A DNA stretch of 64,000 nt from the NCBI RefSeq assembly GCF_001439815.1, contig NZ_JYLM01000002.1:496001-560000 (forward strand), given 5' to 3'. The translations under genes and the position numbers were made by a program. The notes under the pieces were generated by a model. That model was given only the letters and a program-made list of their open reading frames with translations. It was not told where the DNA came from and did no database searches. Below, piece after piece: positions 63,992 to 64,000 of this stretch (position 1 is the first letter of the stretch; every line of letters starts with the position of its first letter). This stretch comes from Pseudomonas orientalis (GTDB taxonomy: Bacteria; Pseudomonadota; Gammaproteobacteria; Pseudomonadales; Pseudomonadaceae).

Positions 63992-64000
63992 GGCGAGTCT

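Overview
The window looks like chromosomal DNA of a fluorescent Pseudomonas (P. fluorescens group). The signs are high GC, REP palindromes of the GTGGGAGGGGGCTTGCC and GTAGGAGCGAGCTTGCTCGC types, an MvaT-family silencer, ahpC-ahpF, a BdlA-like chemoreceptor, hppD, modABC, and many small conserved Pseudomonas proteins. This is inferred from protein and repeat recognition only; no database search was run.

Layout: 1-1.7 kb holds a truncated 4-hydroxyproline epimerase divergent from a PAS-AraC regulator. 1.7-2.2 kb is a dispersed repeat with REPs. 2.4-5.7 kb carries a GH13 trehalose-synthase-like enzyme, a glycine-zipper protein and ibpA. 5.7-10.8 kb is a four-gene dipeptide/opine-type ABC importer. 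11-17.3 kb has small proteins, a short mobile element, a 2-hydroxyacid dehydrogenase, a BdlA-like receptor, tRNA-Leu(TAA), and DinB and DUF533 proteins. 17.4-26.2 kb holds a Mg2+ P-type ATPase, a LysE exporter, a second repeat copy, an orphan arsB, azlCD and a DUF1275 protein. 26.3-33.5 kb has topoisomerase IB, modABC with a good ModE box, a flavin oxidoreductase, and a DUF1883-orf-alkB-ada repair operon. 33.7-36.7 kb carries a thiosulfate dehydrogenase pair (tsdBA) and small lipoproteins. 37-45.6 kb is core stress metabolism (galU, gor, ahpC, ahpF, gloA, mvaT), interrupted by a kfrA-like gene divergent from a lone tyrosine recombinase. 45.8-47.4 kb is a CSS-motif EAL phosphodiesterase.

The most unusual part is 47.6-56.0 kb: six tightly packed minus-strand genes that I read as a small-molecule biosynthetic operon without NRPS or PKS genes. 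In transcription order they encode an ATP-grasp ligase, a cupin fused to a haem-oxygenase-like diiron oxidase, a single-chain four-domain ABC exporter, a FemAB/GNAT-like acyltransferase, an Fe(II)/2-oxoglutarate dioxygenase and a class IV aminotransferase. The genes look more AT-rich than their surroundings and lie next to a degraded transporter fragment, which suggests acquisition by transfer. The product cannot be named from sequence.

57-64 kb returns to ordinary content: hppD, a RarD-like permease, an aldo-keto reductase, a LysR regulator divergent from an atypical SDR, a third repeat copy and an MFS transporter.

A second notable signal is a pair of roughly 160-bp non-coding elements (11557-11723 and 58071-58226). 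Each has terminal inverted repeats, a REP-type inner palindrome and a 12-bp target duplication, and each sits exactly inside a rho-independent terminator hairpin. The central core is inverted relative to the ends between the two copies.
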